From assembly GCA_025093985.1 (NCBI GenBank), contig JACAAK010000003.1, positions 1,426,001 to 1,490,000 of the forward strand: a stretch of DNA of 64,000 nucleotides, in the 5' to 3' direction. Positions 22,585 through 35,344 of the stretch are shown one piece after another. This stretch comes from Calvatia gigantea. Lineage: Eukaryota > Basidiomycota > Agaricomycetes > Agaricales > Lycoperdaceae. The notes under the pieces are model-generated. The model was given only the letters and a program-made list of their open reading frames with translations. It was not told the origin of the DNA and made no database searches. A program made the position numbers and the translations under genes. Within the stretch, counting starts at the first letter, position 1. Each line of letters opens with the position of its first letter.

Positions 22585-22843
22585 AGCAGATATCAGCTGC
22601 AAGAAGCATTAGCCACTAATGGTGATAGGGTTACCAAAAGGGGAACTCAATGTCGAAGAGGGTGAAATCAGATCACCCCTCAAAGACTTCACCATGAAGT
22701 ATAAAAATACTTCTAGTTGATTGAACTAAGTGCTTCTGTGTGTGCTTAAAGATCAGCAAATAGAGAGAAAGCAAAGTTGCTACTTAGTGATCATGTCAGA
22801 CTTAATGGAGGACTAAGGGCAGTCATCTATAGTGAGGGGGAGA
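22585..22843 (+). other. Remnant ending in a polypurine tract
   Basis: No recognisable coding sequence. It ends in AGTGAGGGGGAGA (22831-22843) directly before the TG of the LTR-C copy. It is best read as the last internal piece of the element that owned that LTR as its 3' LTR. Confidence 0.45.
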
Positions 22844-24142
22844 TGTAATGGCAAAGCTGTTTTCATGCTTGAAAATCACTAATCTAAGGCATACAAACCT
22901 AATCTAATGATTATATTGAACCTTTCTGTAGTAGTACAACCTAATCTAAGAGCCCAACAGTATAATAAAAGAGTACTTGATCACTGTAGAACACTATGGC
23001 CATTGATGATGGATAGCGGCAGCTATGGAATGACCACTGTGCTTAACTAAAAGCAATTCTAACAGTGTACTATATGACCAGTTGTGATGCTGGCTGGGCC
23101 AGGTGGTAAAACCATTCCAATGTGTCTATACAGAGCTATAGGACCCCTCTAATGAGCCTAGACTCGAGAAATAAGTCCAACATGCTTAATCTAAAAGGAT
23201 GGCATGTTCATGAGGAAATGCCACCATTATTAGATTAATGAACATCACTCAGCACTAATGATGTGTATGGACGCATATACATATAATCTATGGAGACATG
23301 TAGGAGGACAGTTCACACGATGTCTGAAATCTTAGATGTTCTACATATTTAGAGAAGAACAGATCCAGAGAACAGGTATTAACCACAGCCTGGAACAAAT
23401 GGATACCCAGAATCTGCCTGTATTTCCAATGTTTCACTAATCTAACAGGTTGTGGCTCTCTTGGTGTACAATCTAATCTACCAGTTTGTACCTTGCTTGA
23501 TAATACATTCCTAGTCATGTAATCATTATCTTGTCATAACAAGCATCCAAATAATATATAAACCCCTTCTGAGGTGTCAGATGTGGCAAGGAACCTACTA
23601 GCCATTGCCCAGCCTTTAGAGTGCAGTGAAAAGTGATCTATTGTGCCTGAGTGAAGCAAAGTAATAAGTTCTTTTGAGATTAACTGGATTAAGTGACTTG
23701 AGCTAAGGTTGAGACCTTTGTAATCTAAAAAGAAGATCTCAGGCTTACTTGCAAAGTGAGCTTAGATTAAGAGTGTATTGTATCGCTGCACCCTAGTACT
23801 TGGAGTATCACAAGTGTAGGATAGTGCACTTCTGGTTGTTGACTTGATAAGGGTGCTTAGGGAGTACCTGAGGTTCTGTGTCTTGTTAACTTCTTAGATA
23901 AGGAATGCAAGTTGCACTCTTTACAGTGTAACTTGACTTTACTCTTCTTAGCAAAGGTAGTTAGCTATTCTAGTGTTCTCTATGCATCATTTTTTGTGTT
24001 ATTTTGTGGAATTGTCCCTCATATTGTCAGATTGCCTCCCCATGAACTTGCATTGTGCAGAAATCTTTAAATATCTATTCCATCAGTTTAATCTAAGCAA
24101 CACATCCCTATCACACACTAGTATTCTATTTCTGCCTCTTTA
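22844..24142 (+). repeat. LTR-C copy 1 (about 1.3 kb)
   Basis: Starts TGTAATGGCAAAGC after a purine tract and ends near TGCCTCTTTA. A TATATAAACCCC motif lies near 23555, in the middle, as expected for an LTR promoter. The sequence has many TTAGATTA/TAATCTAA motifs. Sequences beyond TCTTTA differ in all four copies, so the right end is set there, although a CA end is not seen. Confidence 0.7.
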
Positions 24143-27100
24143 CCACAAATCACATATCAGTATTCCGAAACTGAGAAAGAGCATCTTAGAGAAGAGTGCT
24201 CCAAGCTTAATTTGTTTGAGACTTATCACATTTGTGATCTTGCAAATTGCTTGTCATGTCAGAAGAAAGTGAAAAAGCACATTGTACAAGATGCAGACTG
24301 GCTCCTAAATTCTGGAGCATCATACCATGTTACCAGTTATCTCTCCAATTTTGTGGAGATTAAAATGGGCCACTTTGGCATTATACAAGCCACTGGCAAC
24401 TGGAATTATGAAATGACAGGATGAAGTACTGTCATCTTTGAGCATGATGTGATAGATGGGGGCAAAACCAGAAGCACTACTTCACATATTGCACCAGTTT
24501 TTTATATCAAGGAAATCACAGAACGATTAATGTCCTCAGGCCAGATCCTTCAGACTAGATATACTCTTGAGACAACTGTTAAAGGGACCACCATCTGTGA
24601 TAAGTTGGGATGAGCTGTATTGTCTACCTGGCCTCATCAGTTGTTCATAAACAACATACATATGATACACACATATATCTTGTATTATAGTAAGGAGAAG
24701 CCAGTTGCATTAGCTTTATGCCAACCCAACTATATCAATTGGCATTGTTGAATGGGACATCCCTTGGATTGCACACTCTCTGAGCTTCCTAAGCATGTTG
24801 AGGGCATCATGCTAATTCCTGCACCACTTTCTTGGAAAGGCATTTGCAACAGCTGTGCCAAGGGGAAAATGCATAATAACCCCTTTCTAATTGATCCCAA
24901 GTGAGCCTCTGCAGTCTTTGAGCTATGTCACTCAGACTTGCTGGAACTGCCTGTCATCAGTTACCATAAATATAAATGGGCTATGATGTTCTTAGATGAC
25001 TTTTCTTCTCACACACATGTAGTCCTCCTTTGTAAGAAGTCTGAGGCTTCTGAGAAGCTCATTGAATTAATCACCGCATTAGAGAACCTCTCCAGTATAC
25101 ACATCAAACAACTTCACACTAATAATGGAGGAGAATATGTTAATGAGAAATTATTGGCAGGACTCGCAGCATGTGGAATTACCCATGAGACCACTGCTTC
25201 CTATGCACATCAGCAAAATGGGAGAGCAGAGTGACTGAACCATACTCTACATGAGAAAGCCCAAGCTATATGGCTACATGTATGTCTACCTGACTCATGG
25301 TGGAGTTTGCATTGAACGTAGCTGTGTATTTATATAATTACATGCCAGTCCAGTGTCTGCAGTGGAAGACACCTTTTGAGTGTTATTTGAGGAAAAAGCC
25401 AGACTTATCCCATATCTGTGTGTTTGAATGCAGCATATATGTATTTCTACCCAATAAAATCTGCCCAAACAAATTGTCCACAAAGTCCAAGATAATGATA
25501 TTCCTTGGTTACAAAGGTTCAAAGAACTATATCTTCATGCGGCACATGGCAGGCAATGTAATTTTTATATCACTGAATGCCTTATTTGATGAGGGATATT
25601 TCCCTAAATACATCAGTTCAGTGCCAGATAGCAGTAACTGGCTGAATCACAGAGGAGAGAGAAATCTACCAAACAGAAGAAGAGAGGATTCACCTTCTTT
25701 TCTGCCATCTTCAGATGATACTGGAAATATTCCACCTCTCCCTAAGGAACCAGTTTGTTTACCTCTGACTTCTCCACTTTCCAAACCAAAATATTCTCCA
25801 TCTACACCTCCATTACCCTGGCATGAACCTTTACTGTTGGATAGTATTTCATCACATGCTCCTTCACCAGGAAACAGTCTGCCACCTTAGGTACCTCCAC
25901 CTGAGTTGCCACCACAGCATGGAATGACCATTGAGAAGAAGCCTGAAAATGATAGCAGAGACTGGCAAGTGGATAGGGAAGTATAAGATCATACAAATAA
26001 GGAATTCCCAATTCCTGTTCCCAAGTGTTGTGCTGTTGGTCCAGACCAGGTAGAGCTGTGTCATTTTAAATGACAGGGCAGGCCATCTGTAAGACCTGGT
26101 AACACTTATGGAGAACATAGGCATCCAATTTCAATTGAAAGAGAAATCAATAGAACTCACTAACAAGAGCAGCAGCAGCAAAGGCAGTGTGTTTGCACCA
26201 ATGCTCCTCCAGATGAAGTAATCCATGAGTGGAGAGCAAGGACTAACTATCCTGAATATGTGAGACAGAGGGCTCATGTTGAGCGGTACCTGCCACAACT
26301 CTTTGATTTACCTCTATTTCAGCTCCCTCTACATTCAGAACTGCTACCTATGCCTGAAAATCCACCTTATTACTCCCATGTCTCACGACATATGTGACAT
26401 GGATATTAATAGGCTTATCACTGAGGGAGGAGTAAAGTTGATTGATTTCTTGATACAGACAGTGCACAATACTGCATATGGAGAGCCTGAAACTTTCCGT
26501 GACATGCTTAAGCTTCCTGAGCCAGTTAAGGCAAAATGGATGGCTGCATGTATTGAGGAACTCAATGTGTTGAAAAAACATGGAGTGTATGAATTGGTAA
26601 ATTTATCCAAAGGAAGGAAGACAGTGAAAAACTGTTGGGTATTTCTTGAAAAGTCTGATGGCCACCTGCAAGCTTGCTTAGTTGTGAAGGGGTTCTTGTA
26701 AGTTAAAGGCATCAACTATAACAAGTTATTTTTTCCAGTTGTCCGCTACAGGTCTGCACATGTAAGCTTCACACTTGCTGCAATCCACAATTGGGATATG
26801 CATAGCATTGATGTAAAAATTACCTATTTATATGGCAAGCTAGACAAAGAGATCTACATGGAACAGCCTAAAGGGTTTCAACTTCCTGGGCAGGAAGGAA
26901 AAGTGTGGAGACTTAAGCATGCCATATACAGCCTTAAACAGGCTGGCTACCAGTGGTGGAAGGCATTGCACCAATCTATGATTGAGCTGGGATTTACCCA
27001 CTGCAAATCCGACTCTGCTGTGTATTTTTATAGACATCTGAAGACTAATGAGCTAATAGTTGCCATTGTCTATGTTGATGATGTAAATTTCTTGGGTCCT

Positions 27101-29380
27101 AAGAATTCCCCCCTCCTCAAAGAGTTGAAAGGAAAATTCACTAAAAAGTGGGAATACAGAGACCATGGTCCCTGTAAAGAATTTCTTGGGATGAAAATCT
27201 TAAGGAATTGCTCCAAGCGACAAGTCTTCATCCAGCAGGTCAAATACTTGGATAAGATTCTTGTACACTTCCAGGTTCCACAGTCTGCCATGGCTAAAAT
27301 GCCATTGCCTGCTGGCTTCCAGTTCATTATGAATAAGGAAACTGCTTCTGCCCCCTTCCATCAGAAGTACCAACAATTGGTTGGTTCTTTAATGTACTTG
27401 ATGATCAGTACTAGGTCTGACATAGCCTTTGCTGTAGTTAAGCTGGTGTAACATCCTACTAACCCTGCACCTGAGCACTATCACACCAGAATCCACATAC
27501 TAAAGTACTTGTCTATGACAAGAAACTATGTGTTGCGATATAAAGGCAATACTGGGAAACCAATAGTGATGTTGGAATGCCTCAGTGACTCAGATTGGAC
27601 TCAAGATACTGAAACCTACCAATCTGTTTTGGGAAACATCTGTATGTTCACATCCAGTGCTATTACTTGGACTTTGCAAGTGACAGAAGATAGGTTTCAC
27701 TTTTGTCCACTGAGGTGGAATACAAAAAACTGTCTGATGCTTCATATCAAGTGAAATGGCTGTTACAGCTTCTGGAGGAGCTTGGTATAGAGCACTCTAC
27801 TCCCATTCTCTATGGCAACAACAATGGGTCCAAATTCTGGACTGAAAATCCCATTGTTGAAAAACGGTTGAAGCACGTTAAAGAGGCAGAAATAGAATAC
27901 TAAATATGATATGGATATATAGCTTAGATTAAGCTGACAGAATAGATTTTTAAAGATTTCTGTACAAGGCAAGTTCATGGGGAGGCAATCTGACAATATG
28001 AGGGACAACTCCACAAAATAATGCAAAACAACAATACGTAGAGAACACTAGAATAGCCAACTACCTTTGCTAAGAAGAGTAAAGCCAAGTTACACTGTAA
28101 AAAAGTGCAACTCGTGTCCCTTATCCAAGAAGTCAATAAGACACAGAACCTCAGGTACTCCCTAAGATTCACCCTTATCAAGTTAATGACCAGAAGCGCA
28201 CTGTCCTACACTTGTGATACGCCAAGTACCAGGGTGTAGCAATACAATACACTCTTAATCTAAGCTCACTTCACAAGTAAGCCCAAGGTCTTCTTCTTAG
28301 ATCAAAAGGTCTCAACCTTAGCTCAAGTCACTTAGTCTAGTTAATCTCAAAAGAACTTATTACTTTGCTTCACTCAGGCACAATAGATCGCTTTTCACTG
28401 CACTCTGAAGGCTGGGCAATGGCTAGTAGGTTTCTTGCCACATCTGACACCTCAGAGGGGGTTTATATATTATTTGGGTGCTTGTTATGACAAGATAATG
28501 ATTACACGACTAGGAACATATTATCAAGCAAGGTACAAACTGGTAGATTAGATTGTGTGCCAAGAGAGCCGCAACCTGTTAGATTAGTGAAATATTGGAA
28601 ATACAGAAGGATTCTGGGTATCCGTTTGTTCCAGGCTGTGTTTTAGCCCATTCTCTGGGTCTGCATTCTTCTCTAAATATGTAGAACATCTAAGATTTTG
28701 GACATTGTGTGAACTGTTCTCCTATGTGTCCCCATGGATTGTATGTGAATGCATCCATGCACGTCATTAGTGCTGAGTGTTGTTCATTAATCTAACAACA
28801 GTGGCATTTCCTTGTGAGCATGCTGATCATCCTTTTAGATTAAGTGTGTCAGACTTATTTCCTGAGTCTAGGCTCATTGGAGGGGTCCCATAGCTCTGTA
28901 TAGACACATTGGAATGGTTTTACTGCCTGGTCCGGCTGGAATCATGACTGGTCATATGGTACACTGTTAAAATTGCTTTTAGTTAAGCACAGTGGTCATT
29001 CTGTAGCCGCCACTATCCGTCATCAATGGCCATAGTGTTCTACAGTGATCAAGTACTCTTTTATTATACTGTTGGGCTCTTAGATTAGGTTGTACTACTA
29101 CAGGAAGGTTCGATGCAATCATTAGATTAGGCTTGTATGCCTTAGATTAGTGATTTTCATGTGTGAAAACAGCTTTGCCGTTACAATGTGGATATTCATT
29201 ACCACTATGTGTGAGACTTGGTTGAGGAGGGTATTATTATTATTGGTGATGTGTTCTCACAAGACAATCCTGCTGATATCTTTACAAAGAATCTTGGCAT
29301 AACCAAAATAAACCTCTTCTGTCCTGAGTTAGGACTTATTTTCAGTTCTAACATCAAAGCTTGGGATAAAGCCACTTGAT
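24143..29380 (+). pseudogene. Copia gag-pol polyprotein, decayed
   Basis: Protease reads WLLNSGASYHVT, with Asp to Asn at the catalytic DSG. The pre-integrase motif CNSCAKGKM is near 24855. In the integrase (24938-25234), HSDLLE is kept but the second Asp is Asn (HTNNGGEY); the Glu of NGRAE is kept. RT at 26798-27451 retains YVDD and QLVGSLMYLMISTRSDI. RNase H lies at about 27509-27878 and resumes after the LTR-C insertion at 29186 (VDIHYHYVCE, then FTKNLGITK), ending near 29380. Many in-frame stops (TGA and TAG) and the two lost Asp residues make it inactive. Confidence 0.85.
27879..29185 (-). repeat. LTR-C copy 2, inverted, inside Copia RNase H
   Basis: About 1307 bp matching 22844-24142 in reverse. 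It splits the Copia RNase H between KRLKHVK and VDIHYHYV. With copy 1 it forms a 1.3-kb inverted pair flanking 3.7 kb of Copia sequence. A clear target duplication was not found. Confidence 0.8.
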
Positions 29381-29419
29381 CATTGAAGTGTTAATCTCCC
29401 TCCTTCAAGTGAGGAGGAG

Positions 29420-29768
29420 TGTTGAATCTTGATCCATACCACTATGTTGGTTCAGTCTATTTATAGCTGAAACAGGTTCTTGAGTACTTCACTCTTGAAG
29501 AGAGATAACAAATTATGGACACAGTACTAGACCACACTCTAGGTTGCTGGTTATATGGTCTATTAGATACATGTGTAGTACACATTATGCTCTGTATATG
29601 CTACTGGCAGATAAGACCTCACCTGAATAGGTAGAACAGTGCACAGACCAGAGACATTAGATATATAAGCTCTATGTAGTATGTGTACATTCCTTAGACA
29701 ATTAAGTCTATCATTCATCCTGCCTCTTAAGTATCCTTTAGCTACTGTTTATAACACACATCTCAACA
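29420..29768 (+). repeat. Copia 3' LTR (349 bp)
   Basis: Starts TGTTGAATCTTGATCC right after the purine tract AAGTGAGGAGGAG and ends ACATCTCAACA, giving TGTTGA...TCAACA inverted ends. The 76 bp that follow to about 29844 show nothing recognisable before LTR-A pol sequence begins. Confidence 0.82.
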
Positions 29769-29839
29769 AACCCAGTGAGTATGACTATCCTCTGCCACTA
29801 GCACTTTAAAGCTACTGTGGTGTACTTGTCTCAACACTA

Positions 29840-32800
29840 TCAAATTGAACTAGAACCATCTATGAAACATCACAGTCACCACATTAATCAACTCAGGAGC
29901 TCAAGGAAATTTCATCTCCTCAACATTCACTAATACTCATGGACTACAAACCCATACCATCGACCAACCTATCAAAGTGTCTAATGCAGATGGAACCTCC
30001 AATGAAAATGGATCAATCTATGAAAGCATTGAACTAAACACTTTAATTGATGGAAAACAATATCATTTTGAAGCCTATGTCTCAGGAATAGGATCAAAAG
30101 ATCTAATCCTTGGATACTCCTGGCTACAACAGATAAATCCAGACATAAACTGGACTACCCAAGAATTTAAATGGTGAAACAATGACCACATCATACCTCT
30201 TATTGCAAAATCCACAAATAGACCCACCACCATCAATGAAATCACCTTAGACATCCATGGAATGAATGACACTGAACAAGTACACCTACTTAGATGAAGA
30301 CTTTGATCCATTAGCTGTAAAAGTCTTTGAAGCAATCATTCACTCCAATGAACCAGAACTCTCAATTGACAAACTAAAGCTCTACTTGAAAAACATTGAT
30401 TTCAATGAATTTCATTTGGAACATGAACTCTATGGAATTACCCAAACCCTGTATGAACTTGAATTCAACATGAAAATTACTCAAGCTATAAGTCTAGCAC
30501 CAAAATCCACTCTGAAAACCCAAGTCAAACTACCTAGGAAATACAGGAAGTTTGCAGCATTATTCGACAGCAAGAAATCTGAACAATTCCCACCAATACA
30601 TTCCTACGAATCACAAAATTGAACTCCTGGATACATTCAAACCTGAACTAGGAAAAACATACCCCCTATTCTCTCTAGAAACTGAAGAACTCAAAAAGTT
30701 CATATACAAAAACCTCCAAAAAGGATACATCTGAGAATCCGAATCTCCAATGGCTTCCTCATTCTTTTTTGTAGAAAAGAAGAATGGGAAACTATGCTCT
30801 TGCCAAGACTACTGGTACCTGAACAAATATATGAAGAAGAACACTTACCCTATTCCTATGATTACTACTATTATGGACAAGCTTCAAGGAGTGAAACTCT
30901 TCACCAAAATGGACATCCAACTTGGATATAATAACATCAGAATTCAAGAAGGCAATCAATGGAAAGCCACCTTTAAAACTCCCATTAGACTCTATGAACC
31001 AAACATCATGTTCTTTGGAATGTGCAACTCCCCTGCTACATTTCAGAAAATGATGGATATGATATTTGCCAAAATGCTTGACAAAGGAGGAATCATAATC
31101 TACATGGATAATATTCTAATCTATGCCAAAACTCAGGAAGAAATGGATTGCCTTACTATAGAAGCCCTCCAGATACTAAAGGGTAATGATCTATACCTGA
31201 AGTTAGAAAAGTGTGAATTTGACAAAATTCATCTTGAGTATCTTGGCATGATAATCTCCCCTGACAAGATCGAAATGGACAATACCAAACTCTACAGAAT
31301 AGAAGAATGGCCCTTACCCTGTACTATCTGTAATGTCAGAAAATTTATGGGATTCTGCAACTTCTACTGAAAATTCATACATTGCTATGCCAACATCTTT
31401 CAACCACTCAACACCCTACTATCCAAAATAAAGAAATTTGAATGGGAAATCAAAGCAAACAAAGCATTCAAATGACTAAAAGCAGAATTTCTCAAAAAAC
31501 CTGTCTTACTTATGCTAGACCAAACAAAACTGTTCTTTATTGAAACTGATGCCTCAAAATATGCCCTAGGAGCCATCCTATCTCAGCAGGACATGAATGG
31601 AAACTACCACCTAGTAGCATTTCTATCCAAAGCATTCAATCCCACCTAGTGTAACTACAAAATACATGATTGAGAACTCCTTGCCATAATCACTGCTTTA
31701 GAAGAATGGTGATACTACCTAGAAGGAGCACAATACTGTGTAACCATATGAACCAATCACAAGAACCTCACCTTTTGGAGGAAGCCCCAAAATATCTCCA
31801 GAAGACAAGCCTGATGGCTCAGATTCCTTGCATACTTCGACTTCATAATTGAACATGTTCCTGGAACAAAAATACCAGCAGTGGATGCACTCTCAAGAAG
31901 ACCAGATCACACTCCCAACAATGACAATGACAATGAAAATGTTGTTGTCCTTCCAGAGGAAGTATTCCTCAGAGCAATTATTGTACTACCTGATGAGCTA
32001 TTCATTTCCATGGTCAACCAACAATTACAAGACAAAATTACAAAATCATCTAGATATGATGAAGTCACTATGGAAGCTATAAAGTGACTTCTATCAAAAT
32101 CACCAGAAGCAATCAACTCAAAATACAGAATCATTCCTATATCATCTGGACATTTTATGACATTTGAAGGAAGAATCATTATTCCAGAAAATGTGGAACT
32201 CCACCAATGTGTCATTCAACAATATCATGACCACCCTTCTGCTGGACACCCTGGAGAACAAGAAACTTACCAGATGGCCAAAGCCAAAGTATATTGGCCA
32301 GGAATGAGTACCTTCATATGAAACTACATTCAAGAATGCAGTGCTTGCCAGCAATTCAAAATCAATCAGAACCCCACTCACCCACCATTGCAACCAATCC
32401 CACCACCCACCTCTATTAGACCATTCGCACACATTGCAATAGATCTATTAACCAACCTTCCTAAATCCCATGGATTCAACTCAATTCTGTCCATAGTGGA
32501 CCATGGACTTACAAAGGGGGTAATTTTCACTCCCTATATGAAAGAAATCACTACCAAAGGAATTGCTGACATAATTATAGACAAAGTCTACACCAAATTT
32601 GGACTACCAGACAAGATAATCTCTAACTACAATCCCAGATTCTGAGCAAACTCCAGCCAAGCTCTCATGAAACACTTAGGAATCACTCAATCATTCTCAT
32701 CAGCCTATCACCCTCAGTCTGATGAAACTACCAAATGATTCAATCAGGAAATCTCTGCATACCTGTCTATTTACTGTACAGGAAACTCCTTCACCTGGTC

Positions 32801-33509
32801 TGAAACACTCCTTATTCTTGAGTTCTCCCATAATTCATGAATACATTCCGATTGTAAACAAATACCTTTCAAACTCATGTACAGAACAAAACCCCATGGG
32901 ATACCAACAATCCTTGAAGAATCAAACTTTACCACTACCAAAGAAAGAATAAAATCCCTGGATCATGCACAAAGAGAAGCCATTGCTGCCCACAAGCTAG
33001 CCATGGAATGCATAGAACAACAAATCAAATCTAAATTCAAATCCTTTACCCTAGGACAACAAGTGTAGTTAGAACTGAGAAACCTGAAACTCCCATTTAA
33101 ATCAAACAAGATTGCACCAAAACACCTTGGACCATTCAGAATCAAAGAAGTCCTATTGCCACTCTCCTACTGACTTGATCTACCTGAAACATGGAAGATT
33201 CACAATGTATTCCATGCCACTCTTCTCTCCGAATATACTGAAAACAATATCCATGGACCTAATCCCAAACCATTCCTTCCTGACATAATAAAAGGAGAAG
33301 AAGAATACGAAATTGAAGGTATTCTAAACTACTGAACTAAAAACAGACAAAGGGAATATTATATCAAATGGAAAGGTTACGACCATGAAGAAAACTCTTG
33401 GGAAATCAAAGCACAACTGTTGCCACATGCCCAAGAATTGTTATGAAAATACCAACAAGAACACAGATTAACTGCCATCCCACCTAAACAACAAAAAGGA
33501 CATAAATAG
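29840..33509 (+). pseudogene. pol: LTR-A pol, decayed copy
   Basis: Aligns codon by codon with the open pol at 994-4755, from the protease (ALI-NSGAQGNF region, where Asp is now Asn) through RT, RNase H, integrase and chromodomain. About twenty stops are visible, most of them TGA at CGA positions. The RT active site reads YMDN instead of YMDD. Frameshifts are rare, so decay has been mainly by transitions. Confidence 0.9.
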
Positions 33510-33581
33510 CCAGAACAAGGACTGAGTTACTTATCCTCCCAGCTTACTCCAACACTTCCACAACATTTCCAAATCAAATCA

Positions 33582-35312
33582 ATGGCACCCACCCAAAAGA
33601 ACTATAAAAAGGGCAAGAAGGCCACTATTGTCACCCTATCTCTGTCACCTACATTGGTATCTGCCCACTCTAGTCACTACAACACCCCCACTAGACAAAT
33701 CCAATCTCTCCCTGTCTCCCCTTATATTTCTCTACCCAAGTTACCTGTCATCTCACCTGTAGTCAACAAAGCCTCAACTTTTACCCTTCCCATAATCACT
33801 TATCCAGAACAGGAGTGACCTATCCTGACACTACCTAATGGTGTCTTCTTCCAACATGAACTCCAACAAATTGCAGACCAGAACAAACACTTCTGGATTG
33901 ATGTCTTCACAGATGCCCAGTATGTCTATATCCTACCCACAAACAAATCCACTGACCATTCTCCCTGGGCTGACCTCTCCTACCCAAACCAATGAAGGAA
34001 ACAACCTGTTCTCACCAAATTACAGCCTGTCTGGGCTAACATGGAATGAGCTGCCTCTTACTCCAAACCCAGAGATCCTCCAGTCCCCTTCTCTGCCATT
34101 GTCACTAAAACTGCTCCCTATACCACTTCCTATGACACACAGGGAAACACCCAGCAAATCCAGTGGTCTACAACTCTTACATATATATACCCCATCCCAA
34201 ACCAACACCTTGCCCCAGCACTCCCCTCAGAGCAAGCTGGGATCCCAAGATTTGCTTGGGAGGAACTCCACCCAACTGAACATACAGCTGCTGGCTGGAT
34301 CACAGCAAACCCTGCTGACTGAGACCCCAACAGGCAAACCAGGTTCAGCTCTGAACCCTCTCCTGAGAACAATCAACCTTTACCTATGGAATTATGGGCT
34401 CAACCTAATTTCCAGAGTTCAGGATCCTTCCATGCAATGGTTTTCAGCAGAGACCATTGAACTCTCTTCTGAACCCAATATTTATATACAACCAATCAAC
34501 GAAATCACTGGCACCTTATCTGCAATGCCATACTCCAACATAAACATCTTTATTGGGATCATGACCACACAACTGATTGAGTAGCTGTATTTATCAAGGC
34601 ATTATGAAGCCTTGGACTATCTCAGGCTTATGCCTACTACCTCAGAGAGCATCAGGTTGATCCTCTCCCATCCAACAAGCACCCTCACCTGACTACAAAC
34701 AAACTACACATCCCAGCCAGTGCCTTCCCCAATCCCCATCCTTTCCCAGCAAGCTTACCTCCCACAACCTGACCTTAACCCCCTCCATCAAACTATGTCT
34801 CAAACCCAACTGGAACAAACCATGTTCACACTAATGGAACACCTCAACCAAATGTTGGCTCAGGAGGAAATGCCCCCACTAACTAACAAGGAAATGGAAG
34901 CAATACACGAATTACTAGAAAAGCCAACCACAGACCAACCCCAACCTGACCCCGAGCAATGAACAATGCAAACTTCATCCCTGGAACATTCTGCAAGAAA
35001 TACAAAAAGCTCCACCTTTCTGCAATTGGCCATTGGGCTAGCCATTGCCAACATACTGTATGCCCCATCTGTTACAAAACAAAACCAGGACACTACAAAT
35101 GGTCCTGTCCCCAATACTTCTGCTGAATCTATGAAACTCAAAACCCTCAACACAAACCTGAACATTGCCCTTGTTACCCTGAACATGTAGAGGCAGTAAA
35201 TCAAATGAAAGAGCACTATCAACCATCCATCTACTCTAACTCTCATGATGCCTTCAATGATGAAAACTACAACAATGGTGTCTCCCTCAACTTTTCCTGT
35301 CTATCTGTGTAA
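33582..35312 (+). pseudogene. LTR-A ORF3, decayed full-length copy with Cys/His-rich C-terminus
   Basis: A single frame from ATG at 33582 to TAA at 35310-35312 can be followed through about ten stops, mostly TGA. Total length is about 576 codons. It matches ORF3 of copy A1 along the N-terminal 310 residues (ELQQIADQNKHFWIDVF, WEELHPTEHTAAGW). The C-terminal part, which is outside the window in A1, contains GHWASHCQHTVCPIC, then KPGHYKWSC, then HCPCYPE. One unit fits C-x2-C-x6-H-x4-C, a zinc-knuckle-like spacing. It ends 32 nt before the 3' LTR, so ORF3 fills the whole space between pol and LTR. Confidence 0.78.
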
Positions 35313-35344
35313 ATTCCAGAGTAATTTACCTAGAGATGGGCTAA

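Larger units (their letters stand above)
24143..29768 (+). mobile_element. Ty1/Copia retrotransposon, decayed, 5' end missing
   Basis: Order gag C-terminus, protease, integrase, RT, RNase H is the Copia order. The 3' LTR is at 29420-29768. An LTR-C copy in reverse orientation (27879-29185) splits the RNase H region. The 5' end abuts LTR-C copy 1, and no 5' Copia LTR is present. Confidence 0.88.

Noticed and set aside
22844..24142. LTR-C as a Helitron or TIR transposon
   Set aside because: No CTRR end, no terminal inverted repeat; a purine tract adjoins its TG start and a TATA box sits centrally.
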